Of a DNA stretch of 64,000 nucleotides, positions 6,880 to 23,118 are shown piece after piece; position 1 is the stretch's first letter; each line of letters opens with the position of its first letter. The position numbers and the translations under genes are program-made. The DNA comes from Solidesulfovibrio sp. (GTDB lineage Bacteria > Desulfobacterota > Desulfovibrionia > Desulfovibrionales > Desulfovibrionaceae), in assembly GCF_038562415.1 (NCBI RefSeq), contig NZ_JBCFBA010000016.1:1-64000 (forward strand), in the 5' to 3' direction. The notes beneath the pieces were generated by a model. The model did not search any database and had not been told where the DNA came from. It worked only from the letters and a program-made list of their open reading frames with translations.

Positions 6880-8597
6880 TCCTTTCCGCTTTGGCCGACT
6901 ATTATTACGACAGGAGCAGCCGGGGGACGGATACCGACATGCCGTTGTCCGGATTTTCCCGCCAGAAAATCCACTTCGCCCTGGCCCTCGACGCCGCGGG
7001 CCGGCTCGTTGCCCCGTATGTCTACGATCTGCGGACCCGCGAAGGGACAAAGCTCGTTGCCAGGGAACTGGTTGTCCCCGAAGCGGTGAAGCGCTCGGTC
7101 GGCGTCGCCGCCAATTTCCTCTGGGACAACGCCGGATACGTGCTGGGGGCCGACGACAAGGGCAAACCCGAACGCGCGGCCAAAACCTTCGAAGCCTTCA
7201 AGGCGCTGTGCCACGCCATCGGCGACGGCCTGGACGACGCCGGCATGGTCGCCGTGCTGCGCTTTTTGGACGCCTGGGACCCGGCCGACGGGCCGGCCCT
7301 TTTCGGCAATCGCTGGGAGGAGATGCTCAAGGCCGCCAACCTCGTTTTCCGCCTGGAAGACGAAAGCCTCGCGTATGTCCACGAACGGCCGGCCGTGCGC
7401 GAGGCCTGGCTGCGCCACCGGGCAAGCGGCACACGGGACGCGCGCCAGGGCATGTGCCTTGTTACCGGCTCCAAAGCGCCGATCGCCAGGTTGCACCCGA
7501 GCATAAAAGGCGTGCGCGACGCCCAATCCTCGGGCGCGTCGCTCGTCTCCTTCAACCAGGAATCCTTCACCTCCTACGGCAAGGAGCAAAGCTACAACGC
7601 CCCCGTGGGCGAGCCGGCCGCCTTTGCCTACACGACCGCGCTGAACCACTTGCTGCGCAAGGGGAGCAGGCAGCGGGTGCAGATCGGGGACGCGTCCACC
7701 GTGTTTTGGACCGAACGGCCGTCCAAGGCCGAGGCGCTCGTGGGCGAGTTCTTCGACCCCACGGCCGACGAAGGCCGGCTGATCGATCTGCGCCAGACCC
7801 TCGAAAGCGTCCGGGACGGCACCATGCCCATCGACGACCCGGAGGAGTTCGAAAACGGGTTTTGCATCCTGGGCCTTGCCCCCAACGCCTCGCGGCTGTC
7901 CGTGCGCTACTGGCACCGGGATACCGTGGGCGGCATGTATACCGCGCTGCTGCGGCACTTCGACGCGCTCGCCCTCGAACGCACCTGGGACAGCGATCCG
8001 GAATTCCCCGGCATGTGGCGGTTGTTGCTGGAAACCGCCGCCCAAAAAGACCCCAAGAACATCAACCCGGCCCTTGCCGGGGCGTTTATGCGTTCCGTAC
8101 TGACCGGCCAGCCCTATCCGGCCAGCCTGCCGGCCGCCGTCATCGGCCGCATACGGGCCGATCAGACCGTCAATTACCTGCGCGCCGCCATGCTCAAGGC
8201 CTGCCTGACGCGCAATGCACACAAGGAGGTGTTCGTGAGTCTCGACCCCGCGTCCCCCGACATCGGCTACAGGCTCGGACGGCTCTTCGCCGTCCTGGAA
8301 AAGGCCCAACAAGAAGCCATACCCGGCGCCAACACCACCATCCGCGACCGCTACTACGGCTCGGCCTCGGCCACGCCGGCGGCGGTTTTTCCCCAGCTCA
8401 TGCGGCTGGCCCAGCACCATATCGAAAAAGCCGAATACGGCGCTGTTTCCGATCGCCGCCTCGAGGAAATCCTGGACGGCATCCAAGCCTTCCCCAAACA
8501 CCTGTCTCTGAACGAACAAGGCATGTTCGCCATCGGCTACTACCACCAGCGCCGCGAAAACTACAAAAAGACCGCCAAAACCGAAGGGGATGCCTAA
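6876..8597 (+). CDS. cas8c: Cas8c (Csd1), large subunit of type I-C Cascade
   Basis: 573 residues from the ATG at 6876, whose A is in the ATGA overlap with cas5c; longer in-frame starts inside cas5c are not credible. Cas8c recognises the PAM and, in type I-C, also supplies a small subunit (Cas11c) by internal translation. The N-terminal MILSALADYYYDR, the SFNQESFTSYGKEQSYNAPVGEPAAFAYTTALN core and a C-terminal helical part are typical of Csd1. An internal start for Cas11c would be expected in the C-terminal third. I did not identify a clear ribosome site for it. Confidence 0.93.
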   Translation: MILSALADYYYDRSSRGTDTDMPLSGFSRQKIHFALALDAAGRLVAPYVYDLRTREGTKLVARELVVPEAVKRSVGVAANFLWDNAGYVLGADDKGKPERAAKTFEAFKALCHAIGDGLDDAGMVAVLRFLDAWDPADGPALFGNRWEEMLKAANLVFRLEDESLAYVHERPAVREAWLRHRASGTRDARQGMCLVTGSKAPIARLHPSIKGVRDAQSSGASLVSFNQESFTSYGKEQSYNAPVGEPAAFAYTTALNHLLRKGSRQRVQIGDASTVFWTERPSKAEALVGEFFDPTADEGRLIDLRQTLESVRDGTMPIDDPEEFENGFCILGLAPNASRLSVRYWHRDTVGGMYTALLRHFDALALERTWDSDPEFPGMWRLLLETAAQKDPKNINPALAGAFMRSVLTGQPYPASLPAAVIGRIRADQTVNYLRAAMLKACLTRNAHKEVFVSLDPASPDIGYRLGRLFAVLEKAQQEAIPGANTTIRDRYYGSASATPAAVFPQLMRLAQHHIEKAEYGAVSDRRLEEILDGIQAFPKHLSLNEQGMFAIGYYHQRRENYKKTAKTEGDA

Positions 8598-8599
8598 CC

Positions 8600-9469
8600 A
8601 TGAGCGAGCCCATCAAAAACCGCTGCGAGTTCGTGTATCTGTTCGACGTGGAAAACGGCAATCCCAACGGCGACCCCGACGCCGGCAACATGCCGCGCCT
8701 GGACCCGGAAACGAACTACGGCCTCGTCACGGACGTCTGCCTCAAGCGCAAGATCCGCAACTACGTGGAGCTGGCCAAGGGCAACGCCGACCCCTTCGAA
8801 ATCTACGTCCGGGAAAAAGCCGTGCTCGGTACGGTCCAGGGCCGCGCCCATGCCGCCGTGGCCAAGGAAGGCGGCAAGAAGGCCGACGTCATCAAGGAAG
8901 CCCGGGATTGGATGTGCGCCCATTTCTACGACGTGCGCACCTTCGGCGCGGTCATGTCGCTTAAGGAAAACAACTGCGGCCAGGTGCGGGGGCCGGTGCA
9001 GCTCAACTTCGCCCGCAGCATCGAACCCATCGTGCCGCTGGAGGTCAGCATCACCCGCATGGCCGTGGCCACGGAAAAAGAGGCCGAAAGCCAGTCCGGC
9101 GACAACCGTACCATGGGCCGCAAACATATCGTGCCCTACGCCCTCTACCGGGCCGAAGGCTTCGTCTCCGCCCACCTGGCCGCGCAGACCGGCTTTTCCG
9201 AGGACGACCTGGCCCTTTTGTGGGAGGCGCTGGCCAACATGTTCGATCACGACCATTCGGCCGCGCGGGGCAAGATGAGCGCGCGCAAGCTGGTCGTCTT
9301 CAAGCACGATTCGGCGCTGGGCAACGCGCCGGCGCAAAAGCTCTTCGACCTGGTCGGCGTGGCCCGGGCCACGGACCCGGATTCCCCGGCCCGGTCTTTT
9401 GCCGATTATGCCGTGACCGTGGACAAGACCGGCGTCCCCGCCGGCGTTGCGCTCATCGAAAAACTGTAA
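8600..9469 (+). CDS. cas7c: Cas7c (Csd2), crRNA-binding backbone subunit
   Basis: 289 residues from the ATG at 8600, starting MSEPIKNRCEFVYLFDVENGNPNGDPD. The segment around NGNPNGDPDAGNMPRLDPET is the diagnostic N-terminus of Cas7/Csd2 proteins. RTFGAVMSLKENNCGQVRGPVQL and GRKHIVPYALYR are further family motifs. Several copies line the crRNA in the I-C Cascade. It begins two bases after cas8c ends and is followed 10 bases later by cas4. Length is normal. Confidence 0.94.
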   Translation: MSEPIKNRCEFVYLFDVENGNPNGDPDAGNMPRLDPETNYGLVTDVCLKRKIRNYVELAKGNADPFEIYVREKAVLGTVQGRAHAAVAKEGGKKADVIKEARDWMCAHFYDVRTFGAVMSLKENNCGQVRGPVQLNFARSIEPIVPLEVSITRMAVATEKEAESQSGDNRTMGRKHIVPYALYRAEGFVSAHLAAQTGFSEDDLALLWEALANMFDHDHSAARGKMSARKLVVFKHDSALGNAPAQKLFDLVGVARATDPDSPARSFADYAVTVDKTGVPAGVALIEKL

Positions 9470-9479
9470 GAGGGCGGCC

Positions 9480-10109
9480 ATGTACGCGGAGGACGAGCTG
9501 CTTTCGATCTCGGCGCTCCAGCACCTGCTTTTTTGCCGGCGGCAGTGCGCGCTGATCCACATCGAACGCGTGTGGGCCGAAAACGCCTTCACCGTCCGGG
9601 GCGGCATCCTCCACGAAAAGGCCCACGAGCAGGGGTACGCGTCCCGCGACGGCGTGCGCGTCGCGCGGGCCGTGCCCCTGCGCTCCATGGAACTCGGGCT
9701 TTCCGGCGTGGCCGACGTGGTGGAATTCCACGAGGGCCGGGATGGGGAAATCGTTTTTCCGGTGGAATACAAGCTCGGCCAGCCCAAGGCCGACGCCTGC
9801 GATACGGTGCAGCTGTGCGCGCAGGCGCTTTGCCTGGAAGAGATGCTGTCGCGGCCCATCGAGGCCGGGGCGATCTTCTACGGCCGCACGCGGCGACGCC
9901 TGGCCGTGGCCTTCGACGCGGCGCTTCGCGAGGCAACCAGGGCGGCCTGCGACGACCTGCACGCCTTCATCCGGGCCGGCGTCACCCCCAAAGCCCGCTA
10001 TGATGCACGCTGCCGTTCCTGTTCGCTCGAGGCGACGTGCCTGCCGCGGGCCTGCGGCGGCAAACGCTCGGCGCGGGCCTATCTGCGACAAGCCATCGAG
10101 GAGCCATGA
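9480..10109 (+). CDS. cas4: Cas4 Fe-S nuclease (adaptation, PAM trimming)
   Basis: 209 residues from the ATG at 9480. Cas4 trims prespacers next to the PAM and sets spacer orientation with Cas1-Cas2. The RecB-like nuclease motifs are visible: GVADVVEF, then VEYKLGQPK (E-x-K) and the QLCAQALCLEE helix. An N-terminal Cys (FCRRQC) and the C-terminal CRSCSLEATC...C would bind the 4Fe-4S cluster. The stop overlaps the cas1 ATG (ATGA). Confidence 0.92.
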   Translation: MYAEDELLSISALQHLLFCRRQCALIHIERVWAENAFTVRGGILHEKAHEQGYASRDGVRVARAVPLRSMELGLSGVADVVEFHEGRDGEIVFPVEYKLGQPKADACDTVQLCAQALCLEEMLSRPIEAGAIFYGRTRRRLAVAFDAALREATRAACDDLHAFIRAGVTPKARYDARCRSCSLEATCLPRACGGKRSARAYLRQAIEEP

Positions 10110-11137
10110 AACGCCATCTCAATACGCTGTTCGTCACCACGCAAGGCACATACCTGTTCAAGGACGGGGAGACGCTGGCGCTTAAGGTCGAGGACACGGT
10201 CAAGCTGCGCCTGCCCATCCACACCCTCGAAGGCGTGGTCTGTTTCGGGCAGGTTTCGGCGAGCCCGTTTCTGCTCGGGCACTGCGCCGCACACGGCGTC
10301 TCCGTGAGCTTTCTTACGGAGCACGGCCGGTTTCTGGCCAGTGTGCAAGGGCCGACGTCGGGCAACGTGCTGTTGCGGCGGCGGCAATACCGCCTGGCCG
10401 ACGACCCGGCGGCATCCGCGGCCCTGGCCCGATTTTTTCTTTCGGGCAAGCTGGCCAACGCGCGCGCCGTGTTGCGCCGCGCCCTGCGCGACCACGGCGG
10501 CAAGATCGAAGCCGAAGCGGTCGGGCAGGCCATCGACCGCCTTTCGCAGCATCTCGATCGGTTGCGAACGGACATGGCCCTTGACGCCGCGCGGGGCATG
10601 GAGGGCGACGCGGCCCATGCCTATTACGGCGTCTTCGACCACCTGATCGTTGCGGGCAAGGGCGATTTCGCCTTTGCCGGGCGCAACCGCCGGCCGCCCC
10701 TCGACCCGGTCAATTGCCTGCTGTCGTTTCTCTACGTGCTGCTTGCCCATGACGTGCGTTCGGCGCTGGAGACCACGGGGCTCGATCCGGCCGTGGGGTT
10801 CCTGCATCGGGACAGGCCGGGCCGGCCGGGGCTGGCGCTGGACCTTATGGAGGAGTTTCGGCCGTTTTTCGCGGACCGGCTGGCGCTGACGCTGATGAAT
10901 CTGGGGAAGGTCAAGGGCAAGGGATTCAAGCGGCTGGAGAGCGGAGCCGTGGTCATGGACGACGCGACGCGCAAGGAGGTGCTCATGGCCTATCAGGAAC
11001 GCAAGCAGGACGTGGTCGAGCACCCGTTTTTGCGGGAGAAGATGCCGATCGGGCTGTTGTTCCATACGCAGGCGCTGCTATTTGCGCGCCATTTGCGGGG
11101 GGACCTGGACGGCTATCCGCCGTATTTGTGGAAGTGA
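10106..11137 (+). CDS. cas1: Cas1 integrase (spacer acquisition)
   Basis: 343 residues from the ATG at 10106, MKRHLNTLFVTTQGTYLFKDG. The N-terminal beta domain is followed by the helical catalytic domain. The conserved Glu, His and Asp positions lie in the DPVNCLLSFLY...SALETTGLDP region, GFLHRDRPG and LALDLMEEFRP. Cas1 forms the integration complex with Cas2 next door. It is coupled to cas4 by a 4-base overlap. The large array indicates that this module has been very active. Confidence 0.95.
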   Translation: MKRHLNTLFVTTQGTYLFKDGETLALKVEDTVKLRLPIHTLEGVVCFGQVSASPFLLGHCAAHGVSVSFLTEHGRFLASVQGPTSGNVLLRRRQYRLADDPAASAALARFFLSGKLANARAVLRRALRDHGGKIEAEAVGQAIDRLSQHLDRLRTDMALDAARGMEGDAAHAYYGVFDHLIVAGKGDFAFAGRNRRPPLDPVNCLLSFLYVLLAHDVRSALETTGLDPAVGFLHRDRPGRPGLALDLMEEFRPFFADRLALTLMNLGKVKGKGFKRLESGAVVMDDATRKEVLMAYQERKQDVVEHPFLREKMPIGLLFHTQALLFARHLRGDLDGYPPYLWK

Positions 11138-11140
11138 GCC

Positions 11141-11431
11141 ATGATGGTGCTTGTGAGTTATGACGTCGCGACGTCCGATGCGGGCGGCGCGGGGCGGCTA
11201 CGGCGCGTGGCCAAGGCGTGCCAGGATTTCGGGCAACGTGTGCAGTTTTCGGTGTTCGAGTGCGTTGTCGATCCGGGGCAATGGGAGCGGCTGCGGCATC
11301 GGCTCACGGGGCTGATCGACGCAGAGAAAGACAGCCTGCGTTTTTATTATCTCGGCGCGAACTGGCGCGGGCGTGTGGAGCATGTCGGTGCGAAAGCTTC
11401 CCTTGATCCCGAGGGGCCTCTTATCGTGTAG
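11141..11431 (+). CDS. cas2: Cas2, structural partner of Cas1
   Basis: 96 residues, MMVLVSYDVATSDAGGAGRL; a second ATG at 11144 is an equal candidate. The VLVSYDV first strand with its Asp, the RLRRVAKACQDFGQRVQFSVFEC helix-strand and the LRFYYLG strand define the ferredoxin-like Cas2 fold. It is the last cas gene. Its stop codon is followed immediately by an inverted repeat and then the leader. Confidence 0.94.
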   Translation: MMVLVSYDVATSDAGGAGRLRRVAKACQDFGQRVQFSVFECVVDPGQWERLRHRLTGLIDAEKDSLRFYYLGANWRGRVEHVGAKASLDPEGPLIV

Positions 11432-11480
11432 TCTGTGCGAACCGGAAGCGGGCGCGGGAGCCCCGGGAGGTTCGCACAGA
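11432..11480. promoter_or_regulatory. 12-bp inverted repeat at the cas2-leader junction
   Basis: TCTGTGCGAACC (11432-11443) and GGTTCGCACAGA (11469-11480) are perfect complements separated by 25 GC-rich bases. The left arm starts one base after the cas2 stop. No T-run follows, so it is not a standard terminator. It could end the cas mRNA with Rho, stabilise its 3' end, or be bound by an adaptation or leader factor. Confidence 0.5.
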
Positions 11481-11608
11481 AAGAACATAAACAATTATAG
11501 GCTGTTAATTTTTAGTTCTCTGAAAAAGGAGGAAGGGATACGTTGCGTTCGTCGGTTCGCGGTCCCAAGGCCGGGAAAGCCCTTTGTACCTTGGCTGCGC
11601 GTCCGGCC
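11481..11608 (+). promoter_or_regulatory. CRISPR leader
   Basis: About 130 bases between the inverted repeat and the first repeat. The left part (11481-11520) is AT-rich (AACATAAACAATTATAGG) and should hold the array promoter. The part next to the array is GC-rich. The leader is on the cas2 side, and the degenerate last repeat at the far end supports this polarity. Confidence 0.65.
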
Positions 11609-19008
<7,400 letters not shown>

Positions 19009-19092
19009 GTTGACCGTGCCGTCGGCGACCATCCCGGCCAGAAAGCATCAGGGTGTGCGCGCCATTGGCCAACATCCCGAGCGGCGACGGGT

Positions 19093-20187
19093 TCAGTCGA
19101 GCGGCATCGACTTTGGGGATGCGGCGACAGTTGCCTGGTCCGGGCGAGCCTCGAGGATCTTGGCCAGCAACATGTGGAAATGCTTCTTGGACACCGAGGC
19201 GCGGCCCGACTCGGCCTGGCAGAGATGGACGATCACCAGGCGGCGGGAGGGAATGACGACAAGCACCTGCCCCCCGTGTCCGCGCGCGGAATAGCTGCCC
19301 GGCCCCAGGCGAACGTCGAACTGCCTGTCCCCGCTGGCCACCCACCACAGATAGCCATACCCGAGCCCCGGACTGACGGGGGAATAGGGCTGGATGCTTT
19401 GCCCGACCCAGCGGGCGGGCACGACTTGCCGGCCCTGCCATTGCCCCCGGTTGAGATACAGCAGCCCGAAACGTGCCAGGTCGCGGGCGCTCATGCGCAG
19501 GGTGTAGGCGGGGTATATGGACGAGGGGGCGTATATCCAGTCGCCATCCCGAAGGGTGTAATCCTGCATGCCGACGGGTTCGGCGATCCACCGTTGGAGC
19601 GCCTCATAGAAGTCAATGCCGGTGGCGTCCTGCAGAATCGTTGCCAATACGTTGAAATCCCAGTTGTTGTAATACCAGAACGTGCCCGGAGGGTGGCTGC
19701 CGCGGGCCGGCCGCCGTTCCCGCATCGTTCGCGTTTCGTAGGCGGCCTCGTGGTAGACGCCCGAGCGGGCCATGATCAGGTCGCGGATCCTAGCCTGTTT
19801 TTCGTCCTCGGTCAGCGACGGCGTGGAATCGTCGATGCCCAATTGGCCGAGGGTGGTGTCGAGTTCCAGGCGGCCCTTGGCCACGGCGATGCCGAGCAGG
19901 GCGCTCATGAGGCTTTTGCGCATGGAATGGATGGGGAACGGCTCTCGCGTGTCGCCCCATTCGGCCAGGACCTTGCCGTCCCACACGATCATGACCGCCG
20001 AGGACCCGATGGCCTCGGCGAAGCGGCGGGCGGAGTCGAGTCTGGCGGCGTCCCAACCCAGGGAGCCCGGATCGACGATATCCCAAGCGCCGGCGGGAAA
20101 GGCGGTATCGGCCCGGGCCGAGGCGGCCAAGACCGACACCGAAACGAGGACCAAAGCCGCGAGGGAGCGTCGGATGACATGCCGCAT
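19093..20187 (-). CDS. Secreted serine hydrolase, beta-lactamase/penicillin-binding family
   Basis: 364 residues. A signal peptide (MRHVIRRSLAALVLVSVSVL, cleavage near ASARA) points to export. The class C-like motifs are present: SxxK as HSMRKS with the catalytic Ser and Lys, YxN as WYYNNW, and a C-terminal GHGGQ in the place of the KTG motif. Such proteins are usually esterases, D-amino-acid peptidases or similar rather than true lactamases, and the substrate cannot be told. It ends 85 bases past the CRISPR array on the opposite strand. The RCC1-repeat gene upstream is 43 bases away, so they may share a transcript. Confidence 0.88.
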   Translation of the reverse strand: MRHVIRRSLAALVLVSVSVLAASARADTAFPAGAWDIVDPGSLGWDAARLDSARRFAEAIGSSAVMIVWDGKVLAEWGDTREPFPIHSMRKSLMSALLGIAVAKGRLELDTTLGQLGIDDSTPSLTEDEKQARIRDLIMARSGVYHEAAYETRTMRERRPARGSHPPGTFWYYNNWDFNVLATILQDATGIDFYEALQRWIAEPVGMQDYTLRDGDWIYAPSSIYPAYTLRMSARDLARFGLLYLNRGQWQGRQVVPARWVGQSIQPYSPVSPGLGYGYLWWVASGDRQFDVRLGPGSYSARGHGGQVLVVIPSRRLVIVHLCQAESGRASVSKKHFHMLLAKILEARPDQATVAASPKSMPLD

Positions 20188-20230
20188 AGCGTTGGGTGCA
20201 CCAAGTCAGGACCGGTGTTCCAGGAAGCCC

Positions 20231-21421
20231 CTACTGCAACAAGAGCGTTGTCCCCGGGACAAAGGTCGGAGTATCGGACCAGGAAACCGGTTGCGGTTGG
20301 TACTGGTCATCGGTGTTTCCCAGGCCCAATTGCCCCTTGGTATTCTTGCCCCAGGCCCAAAGCGTCCTGTCGGTCTTCAGTCCCAGGCTGTGCATGTTGC
20401 CTGCGGCCACGGCCGCGTAGCCGCTGCCAACCGGGGTGGGTGTGGAACGATGGACTGCATCTCCAAGGCCCAACTGCCCGTAATAGTTGTAGCCCCAGGC
20501 CCAAAGGGATCCGTCGGCCGCAAGGGCCAGGCTATGCGAGCCGGCGGCCACGGCCACATAGCCGATCCCTTGGGCCGCTTGCGGCACCTGGGCGGGGGTG
20601 GGATGGGCGTCAAAATCGGCTGTGCCGAGCCCCAACTGCCCTTTGTTGTTGAGTCCCCAGGCCCAAAGCGAGCCATCGGCCTTGAGGGCCAGGCTATGGG
20701 AACCGGCGGCCAGGGCCGTGTAGCCCGTGCCCACCTGGGCCGGGGTGGGATGGGGCTGGCGGTCGGCGCTCCCCAGACCCAGTTGGCCGAAGTTGTTGAG
20801 CCCGAAGGCCCAGAGCGAGCCGTCGGCCTTGAGGGCCAGGCTGTGGGCATAACCGGCGGCCAGGGCCACGTAGCCGGTCCCCACCAGGGCCGGGACCGGG
20901 TGGGCCTGGTGGTCGGCGGTCCCCAGACCCAGTTGGCCGTAGGAATTGTCGCCCCAGGCCCAAAGCGAGCCGTCGGCCTTGAGGGCCAGGCTGTGTTGCT
21001 GTCCGGCGGACACGGCCACGTAGGTATCGCTCCCCACTTGGGTCGGGGTGAAATGCGCACTGTACGTGTGATGGGCAGTGTAATCGGCCGTACCGAGCCC
21101 CAGTTGCCCGGCCACGTTGCCGCCAAAGCTCCAGAGCGAGCCATCGGCCTTGAGGGCCAGGCTGTGGATATAGCCGGCGGCCATGGCCCGGTACCCGGAG
21201 CCGAGCCTGGTGGGTGTGGAGGTCTGCGCCGGGTCCTCCCCCAGGCCGAGTTGGCCTTTGCCGTTGTCGCCCCAGGCCCACAGGGAAGCGTCCGCCTTGA
21301 GGGCCAGGGTCTGTTTCCCGCCGCCGGACAGGATGGGCATTGTCGTCGCGCCCGCTGCCGCGTGCAGGCTCAGGGCCATGCACAGGAGCATGGCGGCCAG
21401 AGCCGGGTGTCGCGATTTCAT
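20231..21421 (-). CDS. Secreted RCC1-repeat (beta-propeller) protein
   Basis: 396 residues if it starts at the ATG at 21421 (MKSRHPALAAMLLCMALSLH), which has GGAGGA just upstream; the ATG 15 bases earlier overlaps that ribosome site. After a signal peptide come about seven repeats of roughly 50 residues, each with HSLALKADGSLWAWG and a YGQLGLG or FGQLGLG strand. This is the RCC1/ATS1 seven-blade propeller. In bacteria such proteins are extracytoplasmic scaffolds or binding proteins of mostly unknown role. Each repeat unit is strongly conserved at DNA level, so copy number could vary between strains. Confidence 0.88.
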   Translation of the reverse strand: MKSRHPALAAMLLCMALSLHAAAGATTMPILSGGGKQTLALKADASLWAWGDNGKGQLGLGEDPAQTSTPTRLGSGYRAMAAGYIHSLALKADGSLWSFGGNVAGQLGLGTADYTAHHTYSAHFTPTQVGSDTYVAVSAGQQHSLALKADGSLWAWGDNSYGQLGLGTADHQAHPVPALVGTGYVALAAGYAHSLALKADGSLWAFGLNNFGQLGLGSADRQPHPTPAQVGTGYTALAAGSHSLALKADGSLWAWGLNNKGQLGLGTADFDAHPTPAQVPQAAQGIGYVAVAAGSHSLALAADGSLWAWGYNYYGQLGLGDAVHRSTPTPVGSGYAAVAAGNMHSLGLKTDRTLWAWGKNTKGQLGLGNTDDQYQPQPVSWSDTPTFVPGTTLLLQ

Positions 21422-21480
21422 GTGTTTTTCCTCCAAGGATCGGGTGGCGGAGAGGGCTGTTTGCGGTCAGGCGCAACCCG

Positions 21481-22491
21481 CTACTGGCAAGGTTGACCGA
21501 CGATCCGATGGGCATGGGAAAACCGTTGATAATAAAACTCGTCCTTGCGAAAGGGCCTGATCTGGATGCCCGGAGGGATGGTCACCCCGTTGGCGTCCTT
21601 GATCGCCGGGGAGTTGTCGTGGCTGTCGATGACCAGCGGTTGCTGCTCTATGGGATCGGAGCCGACGGAGCCTACCCACATGATGACATGGTCAACTTTG
21701 TCTTCATTTTCCCTCATGATATACAACAAATCCCCGGTTTGCAGTTCTTTCACCAAGGTTTCATAGCTGTCGCCCGCCCCGATGACCAAGGGCGTGATGT
21801 TCCCCCGGGTGTTGTCGTCGCGCTGACAGCCGATGGGGGTGTCGGCCTCGGCCTGCTTGCTGACGCAGAAATAATGACGATGAATGCCAAGTCCGAAATT
21901 GTATATCCAGGTCGAGGTGGTTGAGCAACTCATGCCGGCGGTTTGATAATAGATCTTGACCTCAGGGCAACTGCTTGGCCAATCGGGGATGATGGGTAAT
22001 GGATCGAAATCAGGGATATAATGGTGCTGGTATTGGTAGCCGAGGTATCTTTGCGCGGTGGCGATGAGCCGTTCCCGCTTCCAGGTGTTTGCATCGCAGG
22101 CCCCGGCCGGGGCATCAACCCTTGGGTACAATCTTGCTTTCGGTCCATAGGATCTTTTGTCGGTGCAAGATGATCCCCAACACTCGGGAGGCGACCCGTC
22201 GTAGTAGGCGTTGCTTTTGTCGTACCAGTCCGAATATGGAATGACGTCTTTGGATTCATCGTTTGGATCCACTTCCGATTCCTTGCCAATGTCGTTGCGG
22301 GGAGACGCATCGAAGCCGATGGTGAGATTGTCGCAAGTGAAATTAAAGCTGTACGGCGAAGTATATCCGAAAGCGGCCGTATTGGCCCCTTGCGCCAGCG
22401 CCTGGGTCTTGTCAGTCACCAGGAGGAGGGCGACAAACGCGAGGATAAACAGGGATGCCAGAACTGGAGAGGGGTAGCCGCGGTGGGTCAT
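21481..22491 (-). CDS. Secreted NlpC/P60-like cysteine peptidase (putative)
   Basis: 336 residues with an N-terminal signal peptide (hydrophobic 9-26, then TQALAQ). The C-terminal half has the order of an NlpC/P60 fold: RYLGYQYQHHY, then Cys189 in GMSCSTTSTW, LQTGDLLYIM, His268 in KVDHVIMWVG, and a polar residue in VIDSHDN (about 289-292). NlpC/P60 enzymes cut peptidoglycan stem peptides or related amide bonds. The N-terminal half (about 35-140) is Asp/Ser/Tyr rich with paired Cys and I do not recognise it. The gene is lower in GC than its neighbours. It lies 60 bases upstream of the RCC1 gene on the same strand. Confidence 0.7.
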   Translation of the reverse strand: MTHRGYPSPVLASLFILAFVALLLVTDKTQALAQGANTAAFGYTSPYSFNFTCDNLTIGFDASPRNDIGKESEVDPNDESKDVIPYSDWYDKSNAYYDGSPPECWGSSCTDKRSYGPKARLYPRVDAPAGACDANTWKRERLIATAQRYLGYQYQHHYIPDFDPLPIIPDWPSSCPEVKIYYQTAGMSCSTTSTWIYNFGLGIHRHYFCVSKQAEADTPIGCQRDDNTRGNITPLVIGAGDSYETLVKELQTGDLLYIMRENEDKVDHVIMWVGSVGSDPIEQQPLVIDSHDNSPAIKDANGVTIPPGIQIRPFRKDEFYYQRFSHAHRIVGQPCQ

Positions 22492-23118
22492 CTGGGTGTA
22501 CCTTCCATATTGTGGGCCGTTTCATTTTGAATACAATGATGCAGAGGGAAGATGTCAAGAACAATATCGTGACCATGAAATTATATCGCCCGACGGCTCG
22601 TGTTCAGGGGTGTGGTGGTTGGTGCGTCAATAAATATCTTGCTGATTTCTATTTTGAAATGGAATGGTTCGCCGCAAAGTATGCTTTGCCGCCAATCCCT
22701 AATATATTTGTTGAGATTCAAGCATTTGCAGGCGGAACATACCAAATAAGAATTGAGCACAGGCGAGTTGTTTGCGAATACTCCATTCTACGGCCAGGAA
22801 GAGCGAACATCGATCGCCTGTTATTATTGGGATGGCTCGTGAACTTGGCCGGAGCCTCATTGTGCTCGAAAGAAACGAACCAATTTGTCCCTGTGTCAGA
22901 TTTTTGCTTGACAAAAAGCGCCTTCCAGGAACAGTCTTTTTCAATCATGATCCGTTTATTGGCTAGGCGTGGTGCCCGACGCTACAGGCGCGCAAGGTGT
23001 CCGGGCGCAACAGGCTGGTGATCGGCAGCCCCCTTTGTGGCGGCATCCGAAAGGTGGTCGGTTTGGATTGTTGAGGGGCCTTCGCCCCGCCGGATATTGG
23101 GAAGGGAAAGGAGATACT
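22492..23118. other. Low-GC intergenic stretch, possibly with one small gene
   Basis: About 630 bases, more AT-rich than the surroundings. A plus-strand frame from ATG 22536 to 23021 would give 161 residues (MMQREDVKNNIVTM...) and a minus-strand frame from 22948 to 22718 would give 76. Neither has a known motif and they exclude each other over most of their length. Promoters for the divergent neighbours should be here. The frames may be remnants of a transferred gene. Confidence 0.3.

Noticed and set aside
22941-22953. TTC-AATCATG at the edge of the low-GC stretch as a second target of the crRNA-like element
   Set aside because: Only seven seed bases match, with no promoter evidence; a match of this size is expected by chance in about one window of this size in ten.
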